Notes under the pieces: model-generated
Told to the model about the DNA's origin: nothing
What the model saw: the letters and a program-made list of their open reading frames with translations, nothing else
The model's database searches: none
Assembly (NCBI GenBank): GCA_964468205.1
Contig: CAYXVG010000027.1
Coordinates: 24,839 to 88,838 of the forward strand
Direction of reading: 5' to 3'
Origin: CAWELS01 sp964468205
GTDB lineage: Bacteria > Acidobacteriota > Terriglobia > Bryobacterales > Bryobacteraceae
DNA length: 64,000 nucleotides
Translations under genes and position numbers: made by a program
Part shown: positions 16,853 to 27,400 of the stretch, piece by piece
Numbering within the stretch: the stretch's first letter is position 1
Layout: each line of letters starts with the position of its first letter

Positions 16853-17122
16853 ATGCCAATCAGCGTAGAAACATCCGATGAGAAGACCTTCACCGTTACC
16901 GTGACGGGCGCGGCCACGACCACGCACACGGTTACGTTGACGGAGGACTACTGGCAGAAGCTGACCGGCGGGCGGACGCCGCGCAGGGAGTTGGTGAAGA
17001 AGTCTTTCGATTTCCTGCTGGAGCGGGAGCCAAACACGAGCATCCTGCGCAGCTTTGAGCTGCCCTTGATCCAGCAGTACTTCCCGGAGTACGAGAGCAC
17101 GATTCGCAGCATGCTCGAATAG
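16853..17122 (+). CDS. small conserved hypothetical protein (89 aa)
   Basis: An 89-residue soluble protein: an N-terminal beta segment rich in Thr/Val (KTFTVTVTGAATTTHTVTLT), then a helical half with LTGGRTPRRELVKKSFDFLLERE and a terminal LPLIQQYFPEYESTI. The sequence looks constrained (regular hydrophobic spacing, GC codon pattern), and I recall short proteins of this type in several phyla where they occur as housekeeping orphans. No catalytic motif, signal or membrane helix. Function unknown. Confidence 0.65.
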   Translation: MPISVETSDEKTFTVTVTGAATTTHTVTLTEDYWQKLTGGRTPRRELVKKSFDFLLEREPNTSILRSFELPLIQQYFPEYESTIRSMLE

Positions 17123-17246
17123 GCGTTGAAACCCGGATCGTTGTGAGCCGGCGGTGGCGGAGGGACGGAGGAGGCGGAGAAGCCGGGCCGGCCGCAGCGG
17201 AGCAAAGCCACCGGCGTTGTGCCGGGGGGCTATGCTGTAGGTACCC

Positions 17247-18836
17247 ATGTGGCGCCATTGTTTGCTTTTCGCTTTTGCCGCGGCGCAGGTATGCGGCGCT
17301 GATTACCATCTCGACAGCCGGGCTGGCGACGACTCCGCCGATGGAATCTCGGCGGCTTCGGCGTGGAAGACGCTCGGGCGGGTGAACAGCCACGTGTTTG
17401 AATCCGGCGACCGGCTGCTCGTGAGGGCGGGCACGGTCTACCGCGGACAGCTTAAGCCGGCGGGTTCGGGAACGGCCGGCGCTCCGGTGAAGCTCGACAT
17501 GTACGGAGAAGGGCCGAAGCCGCGCATCGACGGGGGCGGCGTGATGCCCGCCACGCTGTACCTTTTCAACGTCGAGCATTGGGAGGTGCGAAACCTGGAG
17601 ATCACGAACCGCGGCGAGGAACGGAAGGCCGGCCGCTGCGGGGTCTACATCCATCTGCGGAATTTCGGCACGGCGCGCGGAATTGTTCTGGACAGCCTCG
17701 ACGTGCACGACGTGAACGGAAGCCTGGTGAAGCGCGAAGGCGGCGGTTTCGGGATCAAGTGGGAGAACGAAGCGGGCGAGACGCGGTCCCGGTTTGACGG
17801 TCTGCGCATCGAGAACTGTCACGTCTGGCGCTGCGAGCGGAACGGGATTCTGGGCGCGAGCGGCTACTGGAAACGCACACAATGGCATCCGAGCACGAAC
17901 GTCGTCATCCGGAACAACCTGCTGGAGGAGATTCCCGGAGACGGGATTGTGCCGCTCGGCTGCGACGGCGCGCTGGTGGAGTACAACGTGATGCGAAACT
18001 GCCCGCGAATGCTGCCCGAAGGCGAAGCCGCCGCCGGCATCTGGCCGTGGAGTTGCGACAACACGGTGATTCAGTTCAATGAAGTGAGCGGCCACAAGGC
18101 GCCGTGGGACGCGCAAGGCTTCGATGCGGACTGGAACTGCCGCAATACGTTGATCCAGTACAACTACAGCCATGACAACGAAGGGGGCTTCCTGCTTGTC
18201 TGCACCAACGGCGGCGCCACCGGCCCGGACAACGCCGGGAATACGGGGACGGTGATCCGGTACAACGTCAGCGTGAACGACGGCCTGCGGAGCGTGGGGA
18301 AACACGCCGGCTTCTCTCCGATTTTTCACATCAGCGGGCCCGTCGAGGATACGCACATCTACAACAACGTGGTCTATATGAACCGAAAGCCGCCCGGAGA
18401 TGTGGACCGGACGCTGTTAAAGATGGACAACTGGGGCGGACCGTGGCCCGTGAACACCCGTTTCACTAACAACATTTTCGATACCGAGGAGTGGACGACG
18501 TACGATTACGGCGGAGCGGTGGGCGCCATCTTCGAGAACAATGTTTACCACGGCGATCACCGGAACCCGCCGGAGGATCCCCGGGCGATCCGGGACGCCC
18601 CTCAATTTCTGAATCCCGGCATGATCCCCGCGGGGATTCAAGCGCTGCTGGGCTACCGGCTCCGGGCCGGTTCGCCGTGCATCGGCGCCGGAATGCGCAT
18701 CGAGAATAACGGGGGGCGCGACTTGCTGGGCGTTCCGCTGCCGGATCATCGCCCGCCATCGGCCGGCGCACTGGAATGGCTCGACGGATTGCGCCGCTCC
18801 GGCGAGGGGCGGCGGCGGCCAGGCACTGGGCGGTAA
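17247..18836 (+). CDS. secreted right-handed beta-helix protein (pectate-lyase-like fold)
   Basis: A 529-residue protein with a signal peptide (about 1-18: HCLLFAFAAAQVCGA). The mature N-terminus DYHLDSRAGDDSADG with AWKTLGRVN is the usual entry to DUF1565/PbH1 beta-helix proteins. The coils are marked by repeated N-rich rungs (VVIRNNLLEEIPGDGIV, TVIQFNEVSG, TLIQYNYSHDNEGGF, IYNNVVYMN). Such proteins are polysaccharide lyases, glycosidases or glycan-binding proteins; no catalytic set is clear to me. It is a paralogue of the gene at 28146-29699 (same QYNYSHDN rung and the same N-terminal layout). The tail is Arg/Gly-rich and ends close to the convergent TPR gene. Confidence 0.8.
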   Translation: MWRHCLLFAFAAAQVCGADYHLDSRAGDDSADGISAASAWKTLGRVNSHVFESGDRLLVRAGTVYRGQLKPAGSGTAGAPVKLDMYGEGPKPRIDGGGVMPATLYLFNVEHWEVRNLEITNRGEERKAGRCGVYIHLRNFGTARGIVLDSLDVHDVNGSLVKREGGGFGIKWENEAGETRSRFDGLRIENCHVWRCERNGILGASGYWKRTQWHPSTNVVIRNNLLEEIPGDGIVPLGCDGALVEYNVMRNCPRMLPEGEAAAGIWPWSCDNTVIQFNEVSGHKAPWDAQGFDADWNCRNTLIQYNYSHDNEGGFLLVCTNGGATGPDNAGNTGTVIRYNVSVNDGLRSVGKHAGFSPIFHISGPVEDTHIYNNVVYMNRKPPGDVDRTLLKMDNWGGPWPVNTRFTNNIFDTEEWTTYDYGGAVGAIFENNVYHGDHRNPPEDPRAIRDAPQFLNPGMIPAGIQALLGYRLRAGSPCIGAGMRIENNGGRDLLGVPLPDHRPPSAGALEWLDGLRRSGEGRRRPGTGR

Positions 18837-18860
18837 TCCCCGGCCGCCATTCCAGATCGT

Positions 18861-20042
18861 CTATCGACCGCGGCCAAGCGCGACGGATTGTTCTCTTTCC
18901 CTGAGCCATTCGATGTACTTCGCGGCCTTTTCCGGCTGCCCCTGCATGCGGTGGATGCGTACGAGCAGGCTCCGCGGTTGGCGCAGATCCGGCGAGAGAG
19001 AAACGGACCGTAGCGCGGCGGCTTCCGCCTCGGTGTAGTTGTCGAGGTGGAGCAGTATGCGAGCTTTCCAGTAGTGCAGAACGCCAGATTCCGGATTGGC
19101 ATCGAGGGCGGTTTCGATCTTTTCGAGCGCCAGCGGCAGGCGGTTCTGCAAGAAGGCGAATTCCGCGTAGCCGAGCAGGAATTCCCAGCGATCAGCAACA
19201 GGGGAGCCGCCGAGCGATGTATACGCCGCTTCGGCCTCTACCAGGCGGCCGAGATTCGCCAGCGCCCGGGCGCGGTAGATCAGGGCCGGGGCATAGCCGG
19301 GGCGACCCTTCAGAGATGCGTCCAACGCTTCGAGAGCGGGGGCATGGTATGCGTTCTCGAAGAGGGCGGCGCCGAGGAAGAACCAGGCTTCGGAGTCGTC
19401 CGGGTCTTCGGCGGTGAGCACCCGGAGAAGGTCTTCCGCCTTGAAGAATTCTCCCAGTTCGGAGTAGGCCCGGCCGAGAGCGAGCCGGACCGAGCGGTCT
19501 TCCGGTTGTAGAGCAAGAGCTTTTTCGAGGACCGGCCGCGCATCACCGGGCCGGCCCATCGCGTTCCAGGCCATGCCCAGACCGGCGAGCGCGCGCACGT
19601 TGTCCGGGCGTTGCTCGAGCGAGCCCCTGAAACTCCTGGCAGCTTCTTCGTATTCACCAAGCTGGTACTGGCAAGCGCCAAGCCGCAGCAAGATGGCCGC
19701 GTCTCCCGGGCGAAGAGAAAGTAGTCCGCGGAAGCGGATGGCCGCATCCGCCAGACGGCCGCCGGCGTAATACGCCTGGCCAAGGGCCTGCAGCACGGCC
19801 GGATTTTCCGGGGCGGCTTTCTCCGCCGTTTCGAGATGGGGCACGGCCTCCGCGGCGCGGTTGAGGCTCATGAGCGCCGCCCCGAGACGAAGCGAGATGG
19901 CCGGGTCGGCTGGGTCGGCTGCTAGTAATTCCCGGTAATGGCGCGCCGCGTCTTCGTAGCGGCCGGCGGCGTAAAGCTTGTCAGCTTCGGGCAGGGTGAC
20001 AGCCTGCGCCAGAAAAAGAGCGGCCATAACGGCGGTGAGCAT
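18861..20042 (-). CDS. exported TPR-repeat protein (last gene of the TPR/UnbV/TPR operon)
   Basis: A 393-residue protein with a short signal peptide (MLTAVMAALFLAQAVT) and about ten tetratricopeptide repeats from residue 18 to 390 (DKLYAAGRYEDAARHYRELL, then repeats with canonical W/LG/Y-A-P spacing such as RLGACQYQLGEYEEAARSF). TPR arrays mediate protein-protein contacts, here outside the cytoplasm. The start at 20042 is the ATG opening the leader; a longer frame in this phase runs through the UnbV gene and is an artefact. It closely resembles the TPR protein encoded two genes upstream, so the operon carries two paralogues flanking an FG-GAP protein. Confidence 0.85.
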   Translation of the reverse strand: MLTAVMAALFLAQAVTLPEADKLYAAGRYEDAARHYRELLAADPADPAISLRLGAALMSLNRAAEAVPHLETAEKAAPENPAVLQALGQAYYAGGRLADAAIRFRGLLSLRPGDAAILLRLGACQYQLGEYEEAARSFRGSLEQRPDNVRALAGLGMAWNAMGRPGDARPVLEKALALQPEDRSVRLALGRAYSELGEFFKAEDLLRVLTAEDPDDSEAWFFLGAALFENAYHAPALEALDASLKGRPGYAPALIYRARALANLGRLVEAEAAYTSLGGSPVADRWEFLLGYAEFAFLQNRLPLALEKIETALDANPESGVLHYWKARILLHLDNYTEAEAAALRSVSLSPDLRQPRSLLVRIHRMQGQPEKAAKYIEWLREREQSVALGRGR

Positions 20043-20049
20043 GTTTACG

Positions 20050-21699
20050 TCACGGCTCCAGCGGCGGCTCGGCGACCTCAACGATGCGATTGATATCCGG
20101 TCCGTCCAGGCGCTGGAGGGTTCCATCCGGCCACCGCACCTCGGCGAAGTCAATCTTCCCGGCGCCGCCCAGCCCGAACCGGACGAGGGACTCGCTCGAA
20201 GAGGCGTATCCGACACTCGTGGTGGCGTGGTTGTACAGGGCGCGGCCGCCGGGGAGAACCAATTTGATCTCCGCGCCGAGGCCCTGGCGGTTATTCCGGC
20301 GCCCGATGAGACGAAACGCGATCCAGTTGTTTGGAGCGCTGGAAACATTCCGGAATAGCTTGGCCGGCGAATTGAGAGCGTTGACGGCGACATCGATCCG
20401 GCCGTCGTTGTCGAAGTCGGCGAATGCGGTCCCGTGGTGAAGCGCGGGTTCTTGAAACGCAGCGCCGGCCCGAGCCGAGACATCTTCGAAGCGGCCGCGT
20501 CCGGTATTGCGGAAGATCCGGTTCGGCAGCGGCGAACTGCCGACGAAGCGCTCGAGGTGCGGGAAGTGCGAAGCGGCGAAGAAGAAGTCTTTCCAGCCGT
20601 CGTTATCGAGGTCATACATGCCGAGACTCCAGCCGGTAATCTGCCGCGTGCCGTCGGCGAGGCCCGATTGTATGGTGTAGTCCTCGAACCAGAGCAATTC
20701 ATCGCCGGTGTTGCGGTAGAGTTGAAAGGTATCATTCAGCATTCCGCTCACGAGGATGTCGGGGCGGCCGTCATTGTCGAAGTCGCGAAAATCGACACCC
20801 ATGCCGGCGATCGGAGTGCCGTCCTCGCGCAAGGCGACGCCGGCTTCGAGGGCTACTTCCCGGAATCTCTTCCCGTCTTCGTTCTGGAAAAGAAAGTGGC
20901 GCACGGAGTCATTGGCCACGAAGACGTCCATGAAGCCATCGCGATTGAAGTCCGCGAAGGCAACGCCCATCCCCTTCCCGATGTGGTCTATGAGGCCCGC
21001 GGCACGGGTTTGATCCGTGAAGGATCCGTCGCCGTTGTTGCGGAATAACTGGTGAGGAAGACCCTCGAATTCGTCGGGATGGCAGTAGTAGGGGTATTCT
21101 TTCGGTCCGCAACGCGGCTCGGTTTCGAGGTCCCAGCGGATGTAGTTGGAGATGAAGAGGTCAAGGTGGCCGTCATTGTCATAGTCGAACCAGCCGGCGG
21201 AGATGGCCCACATTTTGCCGTATTCGGGATCGATGCCGTTGAGCCCGGCTTCGCTGGTGACATCGGCGAAGGTTCCATCACCGAGGTTCCGGTAGAGGAT
21301 GTTGCGGTTGACGCCGGCGATGAAGATGTCGGAGTGGCCGTCGTTGTCGTAGTCGGCGGTGGCTACGGCCATGGCATAGCCTTCGCCGGCCACGCCGGCT
21401 TGGGCGGTCACGTCGGTGAAAGTTAGATCGCAGTTATTGCGGTAGAGCCGGTTATGTAGCTCGCTGCTTTCTTTCCGCAGCGAGGGTATGGCGGCGCCGT
21501 TGACGAAGTAGAGGTCGGAGCAGCCGTCGCTGTCGTAGTCGAAGGCGGCGACACCGGCGATCATAAGCTCGATCTGGCGCAACTCGCCCGCGGCGGAGTT
21601 CCGGAGTGTGAAGTTCACGCCCGCTTCACGGGAGATTTCCTCGAATAGAATCTGGCCAGCAAGGAGTCCGGGGAGGAGCAGCGGAAGGAGGGCCCTCAT
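20050..21699 (-). CDS. secreted FG-GAP / ASPIC-UnbV (CRTAC1-like) protein
   Basis: A 549-residue protein with a leader (MRALLPLLLPGLLAG). It carries at least seven calcium-binding-like FG-GAP loops of the form D-x-D-x-DG (DYDSDGCSDLYF, DYDNDGHSDIF, DYDNDGHLDLF, DFNRDGFMDVF, DFDNDGRPDIL, DLDNDGWKDFF, DFDNDGRIDVA), giving a beta-propeller. The ASPIC/UnbV domain lies at the C-terminus (LGAEIKLVLPGGRALYNHATT, RFGLGGAGKID, RWPDGTLQRL). This family is abundant in Acidobacteria and Planctomycetes and is thought to act in surface adhesion or extracellular binding; no enzymatic role is proven. The ATG overlaps the upstream TPR stop by one base (TGATG), so the two are translationally coupled. Confidence 0.9.
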   Translation of the reverse strand: MRALLPLLLPGLLAGQILFEEISREAGVNFTLRNSAAGELRQIELMIAGVAAFDYDSDGCSDLYFVNGAAIPSLRKESSELHNRLYRNNCDLTFTDVTAQAGVAGEGYAMAVATADYDNDGHSDIFIAGVNRNILYRNLGDGTFADVTSEAGLNGIDPEYGKMWAISAGWFDYDNDGHLDLFISNYIRWDLETEPRCGPKEYPYYCHPDEFEGLPHQLFRNNGDGSFTDQTRAAGLIDHIGKGMGVAFADFNRDGFMDVFVANDSVRHFLFQNEDGKRFREVALEAGVALREDGTPIAGMGVDFRDFDNDGRPDILVSGMLNDTFQLYRNTGDELLWFEDYTIQSGLADGTRQITGWSLGMYDLDNDGWKDFFFAASHFPHLERFVGSSPLPNRIFRNTGRGRFEDVSARAGAAFQEPALHHGTAFADFDNDGRIDVAVNALNSPAKLFRNVSSAPNNWIAFRLIGRRNNRQGLGAEIKLVLPGGRALYNHATTSVGYASSSESLVRFGLGGAGKIDFAEVRWPDGTLQRLDGPDINRIVEVAEPPLEP

Positions 21700-22724
21700 C
21701 AGCGTGGCTTGCCTCCGTGTTTCGTCCTTTGCTCGTGGTCCTTGAGCCACGCCGCTTGCTTGGCGGCTTCCTCGCGAAGGCCAAGCTCACGGTAGATCTT
21801 GAGGAGCAGATAGCGGGAATTGGGGAGTTCCGGAGCGATTTCAGCCGCCGTTTCGGCTGCCTGGCGGGCACGCTCATGCTGCCCCGTGGTGAAGAAGATA
21901 CGCGCTTTCCAGTAGTACAGCTTGGGTTCGTTCGAGCGAAGATCGAGGGCATCCTCGATCCGCTCCAGGGCCTGGAGCTTATCGCCCTGGCGGAAGAGCA
22001 GTTGCGCGTGTCCAAGCAGGAATTCGGGATCACGGGCGGCATCCGGCTCCCTGGAGAGCTCTTCGAACGCGGCGGCCGCTTCCGCGGTCCGCCCCAGCTC
22101 GGCGAGCATCGAGGCGCGGTAGATTCTCGCTTTCAGGTTTTCCGGGCCAGCCCGCAGAGATTTTTCGAACGCTTCGAAGGCGGCTTGGGTGTAGGTGTTT
22201 TCGTGAAGCAGAACACCGAGATAGAACCAACTGAGGGCATCCCCGCTATCGGATTCCACCAAATCGCGGAACGCCGCTTCCGCCTTCACCCATTGACCGG
22301 CAGCGTGATAGGCGCGGCCGAGCAGCCGCGCGGCATCTCGATCGGACGGCGCGAGCGCGGCCGCCTTTTCAAGCGCCGGGACAGCCTCCTTGCCGCGGCC
22401 GGACTCGAGCAGCGCGGCGCCGAGCCCGTAATGGGCCTGTTGCAGGGAGGAGTCGATCTTTACCGCATGGGCGAATTGGGCCGCGGCGTCCTCGTACCGC
22501 TTCATTGCCAGCAGACATCCTCCCAAGCGCAAAAGCAATGGGGGTTCATCGGGATAAGCTTCGACGAACCGTTGGTAAATAGCTGCCGCTTCCGGGAAGC
22601 GGCCGGCGGCGTAGAGGCGGTCCGCCTCGGCAGTGGTCTGCTGGCCCGCGGCCGTGAGGGAGAGAGCCGAGAGCAAAAGCGCCGGGAAAAGCGCCAGTGG
22701 TAATAGCCGTTTACACCCGCTCAT
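21699..22724 (-). CDS. exported TPR-repeat protein (first gene of the TPR/UnbV/TPR operon)
   Basis: A 341-residue protein with a signal peptide (about 1-27: LLPLALFPALLLSALSLTAAG) and eight or nine TPR units (DRLYAAGRFPEAAAIYQRFV, RLGGCLLAMKRYEDAAAQF, LGVLLHENTYTQAAFEAFEK, YYWKARIFFTTGQHERARQA). ATG 22724 opens the signal peptide. The longer frame upstream is not used. It is similar throughout to the TPR gene at 18861-20042, down to the ADRLYAAGR start and the KARI repeat, showing an intra-operon duplication. It probably forms an extracytoplasmic scaffold with the UnbV protein it is coupled to. Confidence 0.85.
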   Translation of the reverse strand: MSGCKRLLPLALFPALLLSALSLTAAGQQTTAEADRLYAAGRFPEAAAIYQRFVEAYPDEPPLLLRLGGCLLAMKRYEDAAAQFAHAVKIDSSLQQAHYGLGAALLESGRGKEAVPALEKAAALAPSDRDAARLLGRAYHAAGQWVKAEAAFRDLVESDSGDALSWFYLGVLLHENTYTQAAFEAFEKSLRAGPENLKARIYRASMLAELGRTAEAAAAFEELSREPDAARDPEFLLGHAQLLFRQGDKLQALERIEDALDLRSNEPKLYYWKARIFFTTGQHERARQAAETAAEIAPELPNSRYLLLKIYRELGLREEAAKQAAWLKDHEQRTKHGGKPR

Positions 22725-22819
22725 GACATCCGATCGAGAAAGAGTCGTCTTGACCGAGCCCGGCAAGCCTCCCCTTATCGCCATGGAGGGCGGCAATCCT
22801 CCATGTCACTACCACGGTA

Positions 22820-24118
22820 TCAAGAATCGCGGCGATCGGAGATGACGCGAACGGCAACGACGGAGGTTTTGCCGGGGACCGAGTTTTCGACGGTGGTCTC
22901 GAGCAGGGCCTGGAAGTAGCTGGGAATCGCCTCCCCGCCCGAGTATTCCGCAATCAGGGCCTGGCGAAGCTCGTCGAGGCCGGCCTGACTGGTGATGAAT
23001 TCAAGTGCCGCCTGCGATCCCTGGGTGTAGATGCCATAGGCAAGCATGATGCGCTTCTCCCGTTGTTCATTGGGAAGCATCAGGATGAGGGCATAGTCTT
23101 TTCGCAGACTGTTGGTTACCGGATCGAATTCGGCCCGGTAAACATCTTGTTCGCCGTCGCGAGGGTTGCCGTTGCTGATAACACCTTCATGGAACCAGAA
23201 ACCTTCGCGGTAGAGGAAGACTCGTCCGCTCCAGGCCTGGTTGCCTCCCAGCAATATGGTGTTGTTGCGTTCAATTTCGCCGAAATCGACCAGCCGGGCC
23301 GCCTTCACGCGAACCCGCCGGCCCTGGCTGGCGAACAGTTCGACAATTCGGACGAGTCCCAAGGTTTCTCCGACGGCGGTGAAATCAGTGGTGGAGGGAA
23401 CGAAGCGGAAGGTTTGGAGTTCGCGGTAGTGGATCGTATCGCGAAACTGCGGCAGGGCCGATTTGTCGATTTCGAAACCGAGACTCTGCGTTTTTTCCGT
23501 GTCTCCCTCGTGAGCCGCCCGTAGGAGCGGATGGACCGGCGCCACCACAAGAGGCGGCGTGGCTGAAGACAGGAAGGGGTCCCAGAACCAGTCCATTTGC
23601 GGAGAGTAGGTAGCGGACCAGGGATCAGCATCCGGGGCCGGATCGCCGTTGCTCCCGGCCAGGAGCGTCAAACCGAGTGCCGCCGAAAGCAGCGCGAAGC
23701 AGAGCGCAACCGCCCAAGCGGTACGAGACGACGATTGCCGGGAGGGAGCCTCGCCAGTCCGGGCGGGAGCGGATTTTCCGTTGCCAGGATGGGAAAACCG
23801 GGGAACATAATGGCCGGGCGGAAGCTCGAGGCGAATGCCGCTCTCTTTGCCTTCATGCGTGTAAAATTGGTTGAGGGATTTGCGGATCTCGTGTGCCTGG
23901 ACGCGGACGATGGAGTCCTCGTGAGGGTTGAAGTTCTCACCCCGTTCATAGACCTCCACCCCGACCAAATATTCACTGGTTTGGTCGGCCTGGCCCTGGA
24001 AGGCCTGTTCACAGATGAACTCCAGAAATCGGCTTTTCTTGCGCGCCTTAGCAAAATACCGGCTTTCCAGAACCCGCCGCAATTCGGCCCGCTTCTCGGA
24101 GATCGAAAAGGGTCGCAT
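22820..24118 (-). CDS. membrane-bound winged-helix regulator of acidobacterial type
   Basis: A 432-residue protein. Residues 1-110 are a winged-helix-like DNA-binding region (RAELRRVLESRYFAKARKKS, EDSIVRVQAHEIRKSL, then the wing GIRLELPPGHYVPRF, as in OmpR/CadC-type domains). After a Ser/Pro linker there is one transmembrane helix (about 134-155: AWAVALCFALLSAALGLTLLAG), then a sensor domain of about 270 residues outside or at the membrane (LLLVVAPVHPLLRAAHEGDT-like region, ILLGGNQAWSGRVFLY, ALILMLPNEQREKRIML). I recall this layout as very common beside TonB receptors in Acidobacteria. It is divergent from the receptor at 24461 and probably controls it and the flanking secreted proteins in response to a substrate. 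The ligand is unknown. Confidence 0.78.
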   Translation of the reverse strand: MRPFSISEKRAELRRVLESRYFAKARKKSRFLEFICEQAFQGQADQTSEYLVGVEVYERGENFNPHEDSIVRVQAHEIRKSLNQFYTHEGKESGIRLELPPGHYVPRFSHPGNGKSAPARTGEAPSRQSSSRTAWAVALCFALLSAALGLTLLAGSNGDPAPDADPWSATYSPQMDWFWDPFLSSATPPLVVAPVHPLLRAAHEGDTEKTQSLGFEIDKSALPQFRDTIHYRELQTFRFVPSTTDFTAVGETLGLVRIVELFASQGRRVRVKAARLVDFGEIERNNTILLGGNQAWSGRVFLYREGFWFHEGVISNGNPRDGEQDVYRAEFDPVTNSLRKDYALILMLPNEQREKRIMLAYGIYTQGSQAALEFITSQAGLDELRQALIAEYSGGEAIPSYFQALLETTVENSVPGKTSVVAVRVISDRRDS

Positions 24119-24460
24119 CAGCCACCAACTCCAGTATAGTTCAAGGTTACAGTTCCATCAACAGGGATGAAGCCGGCGCTCCACTAACGGTTATATCGAG
24201 AGTTAACAAATGTTAGCGACTGAAGTAACGCCTATAGCATGCAACACGCTACGGCCTCGCGTGAAGGTGCGGCGAATGAAGACAAGGATGTCCGTTCCAA
24301 GAATGCGGGGTGATCGACCATCATCCCGGCGGGGACGAGGACAGCCCTACTAACACCTCGGATAACCTCAATAGCCTTGTTGTTCAACACCTCCGGGAAT
24401 ATGCTGATACCGGAGTCTGATTTCGAGCGAGGATTCTCGCATCGAGGCAGGGAGGTTAGA
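24119..24460. promoter_or_regulatory. divergent regulatory region between winged-helix regulator and TonB receptor
   Basis: About 340 bases with an AT-rich core unlike the surrounding GC-rich DNA. It holds the perfect short palindrome TAACGGTTA (24185-24193), a second palindrome GTTAAC (24202-24207) and the flanking CTAAC/GTTAG pair (24184-24188 and 24212-24216), which together look like an operator. The receptor has a strong ribosome site GGGAGG at 24450-24455, five bases before its GTG. The 5' leader is long (over 200 bases) and no gene is seen in it. The operator role is inference. Confidence 0.45.
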
Positions 24461-27400
24461 GTGAAGTACAGTACACGAAGCCGTATATTATCTCTCGTGT
24501 TGCTCGTCGCGGTTTGTGCGGCGATGAGCTTCGCGCAACAGGATCGCGGCACATTCACGGGCACGGTTACCGACCCGAGTGGCGGCGCGATCCCCGGGGT
24601 GATGATTACGATCAAGAACATCAACACCGGAGCAGTCTACAACTCGGAAACTAACGAAGTTGGCCAGTATACCGTCCCCAATCTGCCAATTGGGCAATAC
24701 AGTCTGACATTCGAGTCGCCGGGGTTCAAGCAGACGGTTCGCGACGGCCTGACCTTGCAGATTGCCCAGATCGCGCGGGTCGACGTGATGTTGGAGATCG
24801 GCGCCACGACCGAATCGGTGACAGTTACCGGCGAGACGCCGCTGCTGCAAACGGACAGCCCGGAGGTGGGCGCGGCTCTTGATAATGACCGGATTGTGGA
24901 CTTGCCGTTGAGCTTCAGCGGAGGACGATCGCCGGAGACGTTCGCGTATAAGCTGACGCCGGGCGTCGAGGGCAACAGTTGGACCAGCCGCATCAACGGC
25001 AGTCCGGCGTTTTCCAAGGAAGTGCTGCTTGACGGTGCATCGGCGAGCATTTACATTACGGGGCACTTCGGCGAGTCGAGCGTCTCGCTCGAGTCGCTCG
25101 AGGAGTTCAAGGTCCAGACCAGCGGGATGAGCGCGGAATTCGGGCGCACGGCGGGCGGCATCTTCAACTTCGTGATGAAGTCCGGCACGAACGACATTCA
25201 CGGCAGCGGCCTGTACCAGTTCCGCAACGAGTGGATGAACGCAAACTCTTTCGCGAACAACGCCTTCGACCGGCCGAAAGCGCGCGACCGCAGGCACAAC
25301 TATGCGTTCTCGGTGGGCGGCCCGGTCTTCATTCCGAAAGTCTACAACGGGAAGAACAAGAGCTTCTTTTACCTCACCTACGAGAAATACAAGGATGCCA
25401 ACCGGGGCACGGGCACGCCGAGCGTGACGGTTCCGACCGAGCCGTGGTACCGCGGCGACATGAGCAACTACCTAACGAGCAACGTTCTCGGAGAGGATGC
25501 GATTGGCCGGTCTGTATTGCAAGGGCAGATCTACGACCCGGCAAGCGTTCGCACTCTGGCCGACGGATCTGTTGTTCGCGATCCGTTTGTCGGCAACATC
25601 ATCCCTCAGAGCCGTATGTCCCGCGTGGCCAAGAGCGTGATGGACATCATGGGACAGCACTATATGCCGCAGGTGGACTCGCTGGTCAACAACCGGTTCT
25701 TCCCGAGTTTCAACACGGCGAAGTTCGAGCAGAAGCAGCTTTCGATCAAAGGCGATCAGTATCTCTCGGCGAAGCAGAAGCTGAGCGGCTCGTTTGCGTG
25801 GATCGACCGGCCCCGGACGCTTCTTGATCAGGGCGGAGTATGGGACTTCAACGATCCGGACGAAGGTGGCCCCCTCTCTCGGGCCCGGCTCCAGAAGGTG
25901 GAGACGTTCATGGCCCGGCTTTCGTGGGACTGGACGGTGGGACCAACGATGCTGAATCACTTCGGCATGGCGTTCAACCGGCAGCTCAATCCGAGCATCT
26001 CGCATCACGTGGACGAACCGGGCGGCTCAATCCTGGGAATTAACGGGATCCCGCAGGATTCGAACTATCCCCAGATTTCCTGGGGCGGCGGGGACAGAGT
26101 GAATCTGGCCACGATCGGTTACCAGGCCAACGACCGTGGCGCGGGCACGACCTGGCAGCTTTTGGACACGTTTTCCGTGATGAAGGGGAAGCACACCATG
26201 AAGTTTGGCGGCGACATCAAGCGTACCACGCTCTCCTGGGGCAGTCTTTCTCCGTTTAGCGCGGGTGAGTTCAATTTCAGCTCCGATCTCACCGGGCTGC
26301 CTGGATTCACCAAGACCGGGCACCCATACGCCAGCTTCTTTTTGGGGGCGGTGACCGACGCCAGCCTGAATGTAAACTCGCCAACTACGATGGACCTGTA
26401 TTCGCTGGGTCTCTTCTTCCAGGACGACATCAAGGTGAACCAGCGCCTCACGCTGAATCTCGGCTTCCGATGGGACGGCCAACCGGTACCGACCGAGTGG
26501 CACAACCGGATCCACCATTTCGATATGAACGGGATCGATCCGCTGACCGGGTTGCCCGGGGTGGTGCGATTCGGAGACGAGAACACCCAGCGGTTCACGG
26601 AAAACCAGTGGAACGACTTCTCCCCGCGGATCGGGCTCGCCTACCGGATCCGGAATAAGATTGCGTTCCGGGCCGGTTATGGCATTTTCTATACTGCCCG
26701 CACGCCGAACGAGTGGTCAGGAGTGCCCTACGGTATCAAGTACGGCTTCACCGCGACAAACAGAGCCACGGCCAAGGGCATCGTCCCATCGTTCAACTGG
26801 GACGAAGGCTATCCCGGCGCCACAGTGCAGGCCAAACAAGACCCATCTAACTCGAACGGGAGCGAATGGGCGTTGGTGAACTACGACCCGGATGGCGGGC
26901 GCGTGGGCTATACCCAGCAGTGGAACGCCAACCTCCAATTTGAGCTGCCTCACGAGATGGTTCTGGATATCGGCTACGTGGGAACGAAAGCGACGGGGAT
27001 CATCGCAAACCAGTTGCGGCAGATCAACCAAATCCCCTATTCGGCGCTGGCGCTCGGCGATACGCTTGGGAGATGGATCAACAACGAAGCGGACATTCCA
27101 GCCGAAGCCAAGGCAATGGGAGCGATCTACCCGTACACGGGCATCCCCGAATCCGAAAAGCCGGGCGGCGGTTGGGTTCCGATCTCTCAGACCCTGCAAC
27201 CGTTCCCGCAGGTGCTCTCCTGGAACACGCTGCTCTCCTACTACTCGCCACTCGGGTTCAACACCTATAACTCGCTCCAGGTACAGTTCAACAAGCGCTA
27301 TTCACAGGGGTTGAGCTGGATGTTCAACTATACGTTCTCGAAATCCCTCGACAACCTGGACAGCGCGTTCAACAGTTGGGTGAACGGCGGGCGTCCCGCC

